DNA from: an uncultured Acidobacteriia bacterium
GTDB lineage: Bacteria; Acidobacteriota; Terriglobia; Bryobacterales; Bryobacteraceae
NCBI GenBank assembly: GCA_903881085.1
Contig: CAIRSA010000431.1
Span: 1-33,052, forward strand
Reading direction: 5' to 3'
Length of the DNA stretch: 33,052 nucleotides
Position 1 is the first letter of the stretch. Each line of letters starts with the position of its first letter. The notes beneath the pieces are model-generated. The model did not search any database and was not told the origin of the DNA. It was given only the letters and a program-made list of their open reading frames with translations. The position numbers were made by a program, and so were the translations under genes. This document shows, piece after piece, positions 15,633 through 24,000 of the stretch.

Positions 15633-17165
15633 ATGAAGAGTGGTTCCCTCCGCAGTGCCCTGCTCTTAGCCGCCGTCTCATTCGTGGTCTACGCCGTGAT
15701 TTGCTTCAAGTACACCCCGATCAATATCATTGGCGACGAGTTGGACTACTATTCCACCTTAATTGCCTGGGCACACAACGGTTCGGGAACGCTCACACCT
15801 GCCGTTGTAGAGGACGTTCGCTTTGCGTTTCCCGGCCGTCCCATGTCCGAGCCTCGCATGATACGCGCCGTGGATCAAACTCTCGATACGGAGCACTTCT
15901 GGTTCATCAGCTTGCTGACCACTCCGTTCTACTGGATGTGCCAGTTGTTTGGACTGAACTGGAAGTACGCCTTCGCCTTGCTGAATGCCTTGATGTTCGC
16001 ATTCGCGCTTGGCGTGGCCTACCGGAAGTTCGGCATATGGGGACCGCTAACACTGGCGGCAGGCCTGTTGTCCTCACCACTGTTGGGTTACATCAATCGG
16101 GCGCATGCCGAGGTCTTCTCGGTCAGCCTGGTGGCCGTGGCCGCCCTCTGCCTTCAAGATGGAGAGATCTTGCTGGCAGCGCTCACCCTTTCCGTGATTT
16201 CCGCGCAGATCAGCGCCTTTTCGCCGCTCGCCTTGCTGCTGGTTCTAATTAAGCTGAGGGAATTTCGCCGCATGCGCAGGCTGGAGTGGGCCGGCGTTGC
16301 AGCATGCATTCTTCTGTTGGCGCTGCAACCGGTTTGGTCGTTGTGGCGGCATCACGTGCTCAACGTCCTGATCAACGCCGGCTATTTGTTCCTCGATATG
16401 GCCTCACCCAAGCGCATGGCGGAGATGTTCATCGATCCCGATATCGGCCTCATGTTCACCTGGCCGGCGACCGTGGCGCTTGTGACCCTGATCGTGTCCG
16501 GAATCATCGCCAACCGGCAAGTAGTAGCCCGTAACAGAATCTTCTGGGGATTTACGGTCACGGCGTTGGTGTTCCTATCGTTTGTTTCGGCGCAGCAACA
16601 GAACTACACTTCCGCCGCGCCGCGGTATTCCATGTGGTTTATCTCGCTTCTGCTGGTCGGCTTGCTCGTCGTGCTGCGCGATGTTCCAAAGATGCCGAAA
16701 TCGCTCTTCCTGTTGTCTGCTGCTCTTTGCCTGTACTATGTGGCCGGCGTGCGGGGAATTTATCCATCGATGCACCGCTCGCTGCTAGCCGAGCGTTGGT
16801 ACGAGTGGGCTCCGGGAGTGTACGATCCCGGCGAACAGACATTCGTCGATCTCACCCTGACTCGACAGGTGGTCTCCGGGCGGCTGCTGTTTTTGACGGG
16901 CCGTTTCCCGGCCCATCTGTTGCCAGAGCCTGCCATCTGGGCGATGTCGAACAATGCGTGTTCCAAAGTGCTGGTGCTTGCCTCGACATTCGACTCGACT
17001 CCCGTGCAGCCCCGGTTGCCATTCGGCTGCAAAGAGCCCCTGAATCCTCAGCGATTTCTCGAATTTATCCAGAAGCAAGTCGGCGATGGCCTGGACGGAC
17101 GGGACCGTTTTGTTACGGTGTCTTCCAATGTACGGCAGCAAATGCGCATGGCGCAGTCTCATTAG
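15633..17165 (+). CDS. Polytopic membrane protein, GT-C glycosyltransferase-like
   Basis: 510 residues with about ten hydrophobic segments (first around 9-25) and a soluble C-terminal tail (about 400-510). An acidic pair in the first periplasmic loop (IIGDELDYY, Asp34-Glu35) is where GT-C glycosyltransferases of the GT39/GT83 kind carry their catalytic Asp. Such enzymes move sugars from polyprenyl-phosphate donors to glycans or lipids on the periplasmic face. A SAM methyltransferase follows 15 bases after the stop, and a UbiA-type prenyl-phosphate enzyme lies opposite, supporting a role in envelope glycan assembly. The exact sugar and acceptor cannot be told. Confidence 0.75.
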   Translation: MKSGSLRSALLLAAVSFVVYAVICFKYTPINIIGDELDYYSTLIAWAHNGSGTLTPAVVEDVRFAFPGRPMSEPRMIRAVDQTLDTEHFWFISLLTTPFYWMCQLFGLNWKYAFALLNALMFAFALGVAYRKFGIWGPLTLAAGLLSSPLLGYINRAHAEVFSVSLVAVAALCLQDGEILLAALTLSVISAQISAFSPLALLLVLIKLREFRRMRRLEWAGVAACILLLALQPVWSLWRHHVLNVLINAGYLFLDMASPKRMAEMFIDPDIGLMFTWPATVALVTLIVSGIIANRQVVARNRIFWGFTVTALVFLSFVSAQQQNYTSAAPRYSMWFISLLLVGLLVVLRDVPKMPKSLFLLSAALCLYYVAGVRGIYPSMHRSLLAERWYEWAPGVYDPGEQTFVDLTLTRQVVSGRLLFLTGRFPAHLLPEPAIWAMSNNACSKVLVLASTFDSTPVQPRLPFGCKEPLNPQRFLEFIQKQVGDGLDGRDRFVTVSSNVRQQMRMAQSH

Positions 17166-17180
17166 GCTGGGTGGTTCAAC

Positions 17181-17852
17181 TTGGCATCACTCGAACCACA
17201 CGAAATCAATGCGGATCGGTTGGCGCTCCTGGCGCAGCAGCTTTACGTGGAAGGTCCATACCTGATGCGAAAGATGATGCACCATCGAATCCGCATCTGC
17301 CCGTTCGAGCGGTTGCTTCCTCACGTACCCGGCGGGGCTTCCGTGCTGGATATTGGCTGCGGAGCTGGCCTTCTCCTGGCGCTCCTGGCTAGCACCAGGC
17401 CAGGGATCACGGGTGTCGGTTTCGACGCTTCGCCTGCGGCGATTGAGACAGCGCAGTTGATGCTGAAACGGATCAAGCCCGGCCTTCGCTTCCTGCGGCT
17501 AGCCAAGGACGAGCCCTGGCCGGAAGGATTGTTTGACGTGGTGTGCATGGTGGATGTTCTGCATCATGTTCCGCCTGCCTCACAACGTGCGGTGGTGCGC
17601 CAGGCCGCCGCCAAAGTGAAGCCTGGCGGAATGCTGCTCTATAAAGATATGGCCAACCATCCATGGTTTAGCGCCACCATGAACCGGCTGCATGATCTGT
17701 TGATCGCTCGCGATTGGATCCACTACGTTCCGGTCAACAGCGTCGAAGAATGGGCGGCTGAGCTGGCCTTGGTCCGCACACATGCCGAAACGTTTTCGCG
17801 GCTCTGGTACTGCCACGATCTGCGCATCTTCCGGCGGCCGCCGGCAGTTTAA
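17181..17852 (+). CDS. Class I SAM-dependent methyltransferase
   Basis: 223 residues from a TTG start (GGGTGG ribosome-like stretch upstream). SAM motif I VLDIGCGAG (55-63), acidic end of beta-2 in GVGFDASPAAIE, motif III-like FDVVCMVDVLHHVP, then VKPGGMLLYKDM. The fold is the methyltransf_11/25 type acting on small molecules or lipids. It is in an apparent operon with the preceding GT-C-like membrane protein. The stop overlaps the stop of the convergent UbiA-family gene by 4 bases. Confidence 0.88.
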   Translation: MASLEPHEINADRLALLAQQLYVEGPYLMRKMMHHRIRICPFERLLPHVPGGASVLDIGCGAGLLLALLASTRPGITGVGFDASPAAIETAQLMLKRIKPGLRFLRLAKDEPWPEGLFDVVCMVDVLHHVPPASQRAVVRQAAAKVKPGGMLLYKDMANHPWFSATMNRLHDLLIARDWIHYVPVNSVEEWAAELALVRTHAETFSRLWYCHDLRIFRRPPAV

Positions 17853-18718
17853 AGAGCAAGCACAAAAATGCAGGCGGAAATCAACCCGGCGCCATGCGAC
17901 CAACGATCGCGAAGGGCGAAAGCCACGGGGTTCTCGTCACGCAATTCCCCGCGCTGGGCGAGGATCCACAGCCGGCCCGACCATCCCAGCAGCACCGGGC
18001 AAAGCATCCACAACAGGTCGGGGGTTCGATAGAGCTGGCGCACGTCCGGGCTTCCCAGATAAAGGCCAAGCGAGATAATAGCGCCAACGAATGCGGAGGT
18101 TCCCAGGCAAAGCAGCGCCGGGCCGTCGTTGGCCTTGTAGGCGCGGCGGTTCCCAGCCGAGTCCGCTACGCGATTGCAAACTTCCGCATAGCGCTTCAGC
18201 GTCGCCAGTCCGGTGAAGACGAAAAGGCCTACCAACGCAGTAGACGACGAAATCCGGATGCCGGTAGCCGCCGACCCGAGAACGACCCGGAACATGTAGA
18301 ACGAGGCTAGCAAAAGTATATCGACCATCAGCACCTGCTTCAGCCAAACCGAATAAGCCAATGTGACAACCAGATAAAGCCCCACCAATCCTGCGACTTT
18401 GTCATTCACTGAGTACCCCAGCGCTACGCCAGCCAACGCGATGCCTACCGCGAGCGAAATGCCCACCGCGATCGGGATTTGACGCCGGGCGAAAGGGCGA
18501 TTCTTCTTGATGGGATGTTGCCGGTCGGCCTCAGCGTCCAGCATGTCGTTAAACAAATAGGCCGAGGAGCTCGCCAAGCAAAGCGCCAGGAAAGCCATGG
18601 CGGATTGAACCAGAGCGTTCCGGTCGTGGAACCGGTGCGCAAGCAGCACGGGAACGAACACCAGCACATTCTTCACCCACTGGGCGGGCCGGACTGCGGA
18701 GATGATACTGGCGCTCAC
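17849..18718 (-). CDS. UbiA-family decaprenyl-phosphate phosphoribosyltransferase-like
   Basis: 289 residues from a GTG start (VSASIISAVRPAQWVKN) 7 bases after a perfect AGGAGG. Multi-pass membrane protein with the first Asp-rich motif NDMLDAEAD (57-65), followed by HPIKKNRPFA, and the RPAQWVKN lead-in. This combination is typical of the DPPR-synthase branch (Rv3806c-like), which joins PRPP to decaprenyl phosphate for arabinofuranose donors, rather than of quinone or heme prenyltransferases. The other genes of that pathway (phosphatase, DprE1/DprE2-type epimerase) are not in the window. Expressed opposite to the GT-C and methyltransferase genes. Confidence 0.85.
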   Translation of the reverse strand: MSASIISAVRPAQWVKNVLVFVPVLLAHRFHDRNALVQSAMAFLALCLASSSAYLFNDMLDAEADRQHPIKKNRPFARRQIPIAVGISLAVGIALAGVALGYSVNDKVAGLVGLYLVVTLAYSVWLKQVLMVDILLLASFYMFRVVLGSAATGIRISSSTALVGLFVFTGLATLKRYAEVCNRVADSAGNRRAYKANDGPALLCLGTSAFVGAIISLGLYLGSPDVRQLYRTPDLLWMLCPVLLGWSGRLWILAQRGELRDENPVAFALRDRWSHGAGLISACIFVLAL

Positions 18719-18759
18719 AGGAAACCCTCCTAGTGTAGGTGACTGATACGAGAACACGC

Positions 18760-18941
18760 AATCCAATGTCGCTTACATTGGCTAGAACGACGCGTCGCAT
18801 TTGGGGTCTGACACCTTTTTTCGGCCGTTATTGCCGAAAATGGGCTGTCTGACCCCAATTGCCCTCCTCCGCAATGCCCCGGTTAATCCCTCACCATATT
18901 GGAAGCTCGCCTCATCGACTCAATGTAAGTGACATTGGATT
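18760..18941. repeat. Palindromic element, copy 1, with outer inverted repeats
   Basis: Outer arms 18760-18780 and 18921-18941 are reverse complements at 20 of 21 positions; each contains CCAATGT-N5-ACATTG, itself a small palindrome. Inside is the core 18801-18858, bounded by TTGGGGTC and GACCCCAA, which folds into an imperfect hairpin (CTTTTTTCGGC paired with GCCGAAAATGGG). The core and the flanking ACGACGCGTCGCATTTGG recur at copies 2 and 3. It separates two minus-strand genes. No ORF is credible here. Confidence 0.85.
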
Positions 18942-18982
18942 GGCAATCTGCGGCCGAATGGCATTCGGCCTCCGCCGATCGC

Positions 18983-20263
18983 TCAAACCCGCCTCACCGC
19001 CACCGCACAGCCGTGCGTTATCTTCAGTTCCCCATGGGATCCCGAAAGTCGAAGGTTCAGCTGCCGGGCGCCATTTTCATCAGCTTCCGTCAAATGGAGG
19101 AATTCGCACCGCGCTCCGTTCAAAGTCGCGCGCAGGTTATGCCGGTCGGCGTTTCCGGCGAGACCCTTCACCCACAAAGCGGCGAAACCGCTCGTGATGG
19201 CCGGGGTCCAATGGACGCCATCGGCGACGCTGGCAATTTCCAGGTTCCCCGGCTCCACCGGCATATCGACAGCAATGCGGCTGGGGTTGCTCCACGCGCC
19301 TTCGTTCACGCGCAGCCGAACCTCCTGCCAGCCCGCCGGGCAGCCGGGCGGAAGTTTGAAGACGGCGATCCAGTTCCCCTCGCCGAGCGCTTTCACATTC
19401 AGCGGATAAACGCCCAGGCCGGCCACTTCTGGCTGGACATCCTTGCAGCTGAGCTCAGCGTCGTCGTCGTAGTGGAACCAGCAGTCGATATAATCGTCGC
19501 GCCAACTGGTGAAGTTAATGCCATAGTTGCGATAGTGCAGGGCACCAGCCTGCTTGGGCGCGCGGCCACTGCCTGTGCCAGGAAGCCAGCGCCTATGGCA
19601 GGCGACGGCGGCGCGGTCGTCGCGGATATTGAGCAACTCGACGCGGGCGAATCCGGCGGTGCGGCAGAAGGCCAGCATGCAATCGATGGTAGGGCCGAAC
19701 CAGTTGTCGAACTGGCGGCCGAGCTCATCCGTTTCGTAGTATTCCAGCGTAGGGATAACTGTGGACTGCCGCTCGGCGGCATCGCTCACATGCGATTCGA
19801 CGATGGCCAGGTCGCGCGTCAGTTCGCAGACTTTTTCCAGGGCCAGCAAGGGGTGCTTGAGGTGATACAGGACGCCAAGAAATAGGACAATGTCATAGTA
19901 GCCGAGCGTGGCGGGCGAAAGGTCCATGACGTCCATCTCGCGGAAAGCAACGCGCGAGTTGAGCAGGGCGCGCGCCTTCATAAAAGTATCGAGCTCCACG
20001 CAATCAAGCGCAGTGACATCGGCGCCGCGCTTTTCCAATTCGAAACTGAACCAGCCATCCCATGCCCCGATGTCGAGCACGCGCTTACCGCGCAGGTCGA
20101 GAGGGATGGGCATGGCGGCGAGGCGGCGCTTGAGAGTTTCGAGGGTGATGAGGCCTTCCAGCACGGAACCGTCATTGAGTTCGATGGAGTGGTACCAGCC
20201 TTTTTGGGCGAGATCCTGGCTGCGGTCGAAGGCGTGGCGAGAGAGCAGATCATTTAAATGCAT
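18983..20263 (-). CDS. CmoB-like SAM methyltransferase with extra C-terminal domain
   Basis: 426 residues. The first ~230 residues look like the CmoB/DUF1698 methyltransferase group: GWYHSIELNDGSVLEG, motif I VLDIGAWDGWFSFELEKRGADV (from 62), VLFLGVLYHLKHPLLALEKV. The C-terminal ~190 residues (from about GINFTSWRDDYIDCWF) are rich in Trp, Gly and beta-type patterns and end with LNLRLSGSHGELKITHG; I do not recognise this part. Real CmoB modifies tRNA wobble uridine; enzymes of this branch in glycan clusters methylate sugars or lipids, which fits the neighbours better. Divergent from the MsrQ-like gene with only 37 bases between starts. Confidence 0.82.
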   Translation of the reverse strand: MHLNDLLSRHAFDRSQDLAQKGWYHSIELNDGSVLEGLITLETLKRRLAAMPIPLDLRGKRVLDIGAWDGWFSFELEKRGADVTALDCVELDTFMKARALLNSRVAFREMDVMDLSPATLGYYDIVLFLGVLYHLKHPLLALEKVCELTRDLAIVESHVSDAAERQSTVIPTLEYYETDELGRQFDNWFGPTIDCMLAFCRTAGFARVELLNIRDDRAAVACHRRWLPGTGSGRAPKQAGALHYRNYGINFTSWRDDYIDCWFHYDDDAELSCKDVQPEVAGLGVYPLNVKALGEGNWIAVFKLPPGCPAGWQEVRLRVNEGAWSNPSRIAVDMPVEPGNLEIASVADGVHWTPAITSGFAALWVKGLAGNADRHNLRATLNGARCEFLHLTEADENGARQLNLRLSGSHGELKITHGCAVAVRRV

Positions 20264-20300
20264 TGGGAATAGTTTGCGCCTGTAAAGGTATTATACGAAC

Positions 20301-20888
20301 GTGCTTACCAAAGTCATATTTTACGTGTTGTTGGTGCTGCCGTTGGCGGTGCTGGGATATCAGTGGCAACACAATCTGCTAGGGATTGGACGGATAGAGT
20401 ACGTGGCGCGCTACACCGGCGACTGGACGCTGCGCTTCCTGCTGCTCTCGCTATGCATCACGCCGCTGCGGAAACTTCCCCGGCTGAGCGGGCTGATCAA
20501 GTTCCGGCGGGCACTAGGGCTGGCGGCATTCTTCTACGGATGCCTGCACCTGGCCCATTATCTGGCGATCGACAAGCTTTATGACTGGGACGACATCTGG
20601 ATCGATCTGACGAAGCGCAAATTCTACATCTACGGGTTGATTGCGTTCAGCCTGATGATTCCGCTGGCGGCCACTTCATTCAACGCGGCCATCCGCTGGG
20701 TGGGCGGCAAGCGCTGGCAACTGCTGCACCGGCTGGCTTATCTGAGCGCGGTGCTCGGCGTAGTGCATTACTACATGCAAGGCAAGTACATTGTGCTGCA
20801 GCCGGTGCTGTATGGCATCGGCGTCGCGATTCTGCTGCTCATGCGCGTTTGGTTTGCCCTGGCGAAAAAACGGCAGACCAAGCGCTAA
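20301..20888 (+). CDS. msrQ: MsrQ-like heme-binding ferric-reductase-type membrane subunit
   Basis: 195 residues from a GTG start. Five to six membrane helices carry the His residues expected for heme b: H83 and H86 in CLHLAHYL, H143 in LLHRLAYLS and H156 in GVVHYY. The TGxWxLRFL, LCITPLR and FRRALGLAAF...HLAHY pattern is typical of MsrQ (YedZ), the quinol-oxidising partner that feeds the periplasmic methionine sulfoxide reductase MsrP. No msrP gene is adjacent, which is unusual. A TATTAT six bases upstream of the GTG and no clear ribosome site hint at a very short leader. Confidence 0.9.
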   Translation: MLTKVIFYVLLVLPLAVLGYQWQHNLLGIGRIEYVARYTGDWTLRFLLLSLCITPLRKLPRLSGLIKFRRALGLAAFFYGCLHLAHYLAIDKLYDWDDIWIDLTKRKFYIYGLIAFSLMIPLAATSFNAAIRWVGGKRWQLLHRLAYLSAVLGVVHYYMQGKYIVLQPVLYGIGVAILLLMRVWFALAKKRQTKR

Positions 20889-20923
20889 TATGCAAAATGC
20901 CGCGATCTACGACGACACCTCTT

Positions 20924-20977
20924 GGGGACGGAGGGATCTGTCCCAAGCGAAGCGCGTGGAAAGAGCCCTCCGTCCCC
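20924..20977. repeat. Inverted repeat between convergent genes
   Basis: Arms GGGGACGGAGGG (20924-20935) and CCCTCCGTCCCC (20966-20977) are perfect 12-base reverse complements around a 30-base loop, in the gap between msrQ-like (ends 20888) and the metzincin gene (ends 21008). A second small pairing, GGGATCTGTCCC, lies inside. There is no T-run, so it is a poor intrinsic terminator; a REP-like repeat is more likely. Confidence 0.7.
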
Positions 20978-21007
20978 TCACCGGACGTCCCACCCCAATT
21001 CCCAGCC

Positions 21008-24000
21008 CTACTGCAAAAGCCTGACGCTATTGTTATGCGAATCCACAATGTAGATCTTCCCCGCGCCATCGGTAAGCACGGCGGTTGGAAAGTTGAGCGA
21101 GGCATTCCATGCCGGTCCACCATCCCCACCGTTACCGGCGTTCCCGGTTCCAGCAATCACATAAAGGCTTCCATCGGGAAGGATCTCAAGCACGCGGTTG
21201 TTCGACGCATCGGCAACCAGAAGTTCGCCCGTTGGAGTCACACTCATCTGGTAGCCGCTGGAGCCAAGTGCCGTATTCAGCGCATAAGCGGAATCCCCGG
21301 ACGCCGGTCTGCCGCTGCCGGCAATGGTGGACATTGTGCCGTCAGTAGAGATTTTTCTTAACCGGGCGTTGGAAGAGTCGTAGAAGTAGAGATTCCCAAA
21401 CGCATCCACTGTAAGGGCATATACGGAGTTGATGGCCGCGGCTTTGGCGGGGCCACCGTCTCCTGAGAAGGCGGCGGTGCCTGTGCCGGCGATGGTGGAG
21501 ATCTTGCCGTCCGGAGCAATCATGCGGATGCGGCGGTTGCCAGTATCCGCCACGTATATGTTTCCGGCGTTATCGACAGCCAAGCCATAGGGACTGGACA
21601 AGCCGGCCGAGGTTGCCGGGCCCCCATCGCCTTTGAAGGTAGTGGTGCCGTCGCCGGCGATGGTGGTGATGATGCCGCTGGTGTCGACTTTTCGAATGCG
21701 GTTGTTGAACGCGTCAGCGATATACACGTTGCCGTCGCCATCAACGGCCACGGAGGTAGGCGAGTTCAGCAGGGCGTCTTTGGCTGGACCCTTGTCGCCG
21801 CTGAAGCCGTACCGGCCAGTACCGGCGATAGTGTCAATGGTCCCACCCGGGGTGATGTGGCGGACGCGGTTGTCGCGGCGGTCGGCGACATAGATACTTC
21901 CATCCCTGCCCAGTGCCGCGCCGTAGGGATAGAAGAATGTGCCGGAGGCGGCTGGTCCTGTGTCGCCAAGATTGCCCCAGGTTTCGCGCGAGGCGACGGC
22001 AGCTATGGCATTGCCTGCGTCGATGCCGCGGACGATTTGATTGGAAGTATCGGAGTAGACGACCTGGCCCGAGGGAGAGACCGCCAGTCCGGCCAAACTC
22101 CCCAGAGTAACTGATTTGGCCGCAGTGCCAACGTCCTGACGGGCAGCACCTCCGCCGGCGACGGTTTGCAGTGCGCCATTGCTATCGATCATACGAACCC
22201 GGCTGGATTCGGCGATGTATACGGTACCACTTGCATCGGAGGCGACGGCGGCGGGTCCGAGCAGTGTGCTTTTAGCGGCGACGGAATTGTCGGCAGCCAA
22301 CGCTGAGCGGCCGGTGCCGGCGATAGTAGAGATGATGCCGCCGGAGACCTTGCGCACGGCGGCGTTGCCGGCGTCGAGGATAAGAACATTTCCGCTGGGG
22401 TCAACGGCGACGGCGCTGGGTAGAGAAAGGCGGGCGGCGTTGGCCTGGCCCCCATCGCCGGTAAACCCTAAAGTTCCCGTTCCGGCGAAGGTGGTGAGTT
22501 TTCCATCGGAGGAATACATGCGAACGCGGTTGGCGAGGGCTTCGGCGATGTAGACATTATCCGCGCCATCGATGGCGATGCCTGAAGGAAGCAGAAGGCT
22601 GGAGGCCAACGTGAGCAAGGTGCCGTCTGATTCAACCCTGCGCAGGCGGGTGGTTTCTGAGATGTAGACGCGTCCCTTGGAATCGACAGCCACGCCGTTG
22701 ACCGCAAGCAAGGAGGAAGCTGTGGCGACGGCTCCATCGTTGGCGGAACCAAAGAAGCCATTCCCGGCCACGGTGGAAATAGTTCCATCGGGAGTAATTT
22801 TCCGCACCCGGTAATAGTCGGAATCGGCGATGTACAGGTTGCCGGCGGAATCATAAGTCATCAAACCCGGGGTGCTGATCAGGGCCTGGGTGGCGGGGCC
22901 GCCGTCGCCGTTGTCAGAGGTTCCTGCCAGGGTTGAGATCGTGTAGTCGGGGACCGGCCGTGCGATGGAAGCTGCTTGCGTGAAGTACAAGGTAGCTCCA
23001 GAAATGGTGATCGAACCCACGCGGCGTCCTGAGCTTAGGTTGCCGTCATAAATGTAATCAATATAGGGGCCAAGGATGGGGTCAACGCCAGTGGCGGCTA
23101 TGCGCAGCCAATCGGAGTCAGATGTGCCGGCGATGCCTGCGGCGGGCAGGTTTGAGCTGAAATAGACGCGGGCATTGCCTGAGGTGCGCGAAAGCAGGAT
23201 TTCCGCGTTGTTGAACTGCACGCTGGGGTAGAAGGGCAAGCCGGCGCCGGCCTGGAAGACAGGGATGATTTCGTCCAGAATCGTGATTGTGGTGGAGCGG
23301 ACCGTGGCGCCAGGGTTTGCTGAGACGGTCAGAGTTAGATTCGCGTTCCCCGAGCCGGAGGACGGAGAGATCGTTACCCATGGGTCGGCTGCGGAAGCTT
23401 TCCAGGGGCAGTTAGAGGCACTAAGCGTAATCCCGTAAAGGCCGCTGCTGCCAGAGAGGTTGAGCCGGCGCGACGAGAGGCCAAGTTCGCAGCTCGGGGT
23501 TAGAGTGAGAGTGCCGAACTTTTGCAGCGCCGCAGGTTGCGGGTCCCCGTTGAATCCTGCACTCGCCTGGATGTCGGGGGCTCCGGTGAAAGTGGTGGCC
23601 AGACTCAGTGAGGCCGTTACCTGATACGTTGCTGGCGCTGCGACCGTGGAAAAAGCGCCCAGCGTAGCCGAACAATAATTATTGTTCACGGTATTTCCGG
23701 TCAAGAGCGTTGTTCCGGTATCGGGGAACAGCGACATTTTCCGTCCCGCGTAATCAAAGCGCAGATGACAGACACCAGTGGCCGTGGTGCCGATTTGCAG
23801 ATCGACCAGGCCGATGGCGGCAACACCTCCCGGGGAGTTGATATTCACCGTAAAGGTTGTGCCGCCGCTATTTGCCGGGATGGTCCCGGAAGCAGGCGAA
23901 ACCCAGTTGATGGTTGGAACAATGCGCTTGCCAGGCTGCGCGACGAATAACGTCTGGCGGGCAATCGTAACAGACCCTGAGCGGGTTGAGCCATCGGGGT

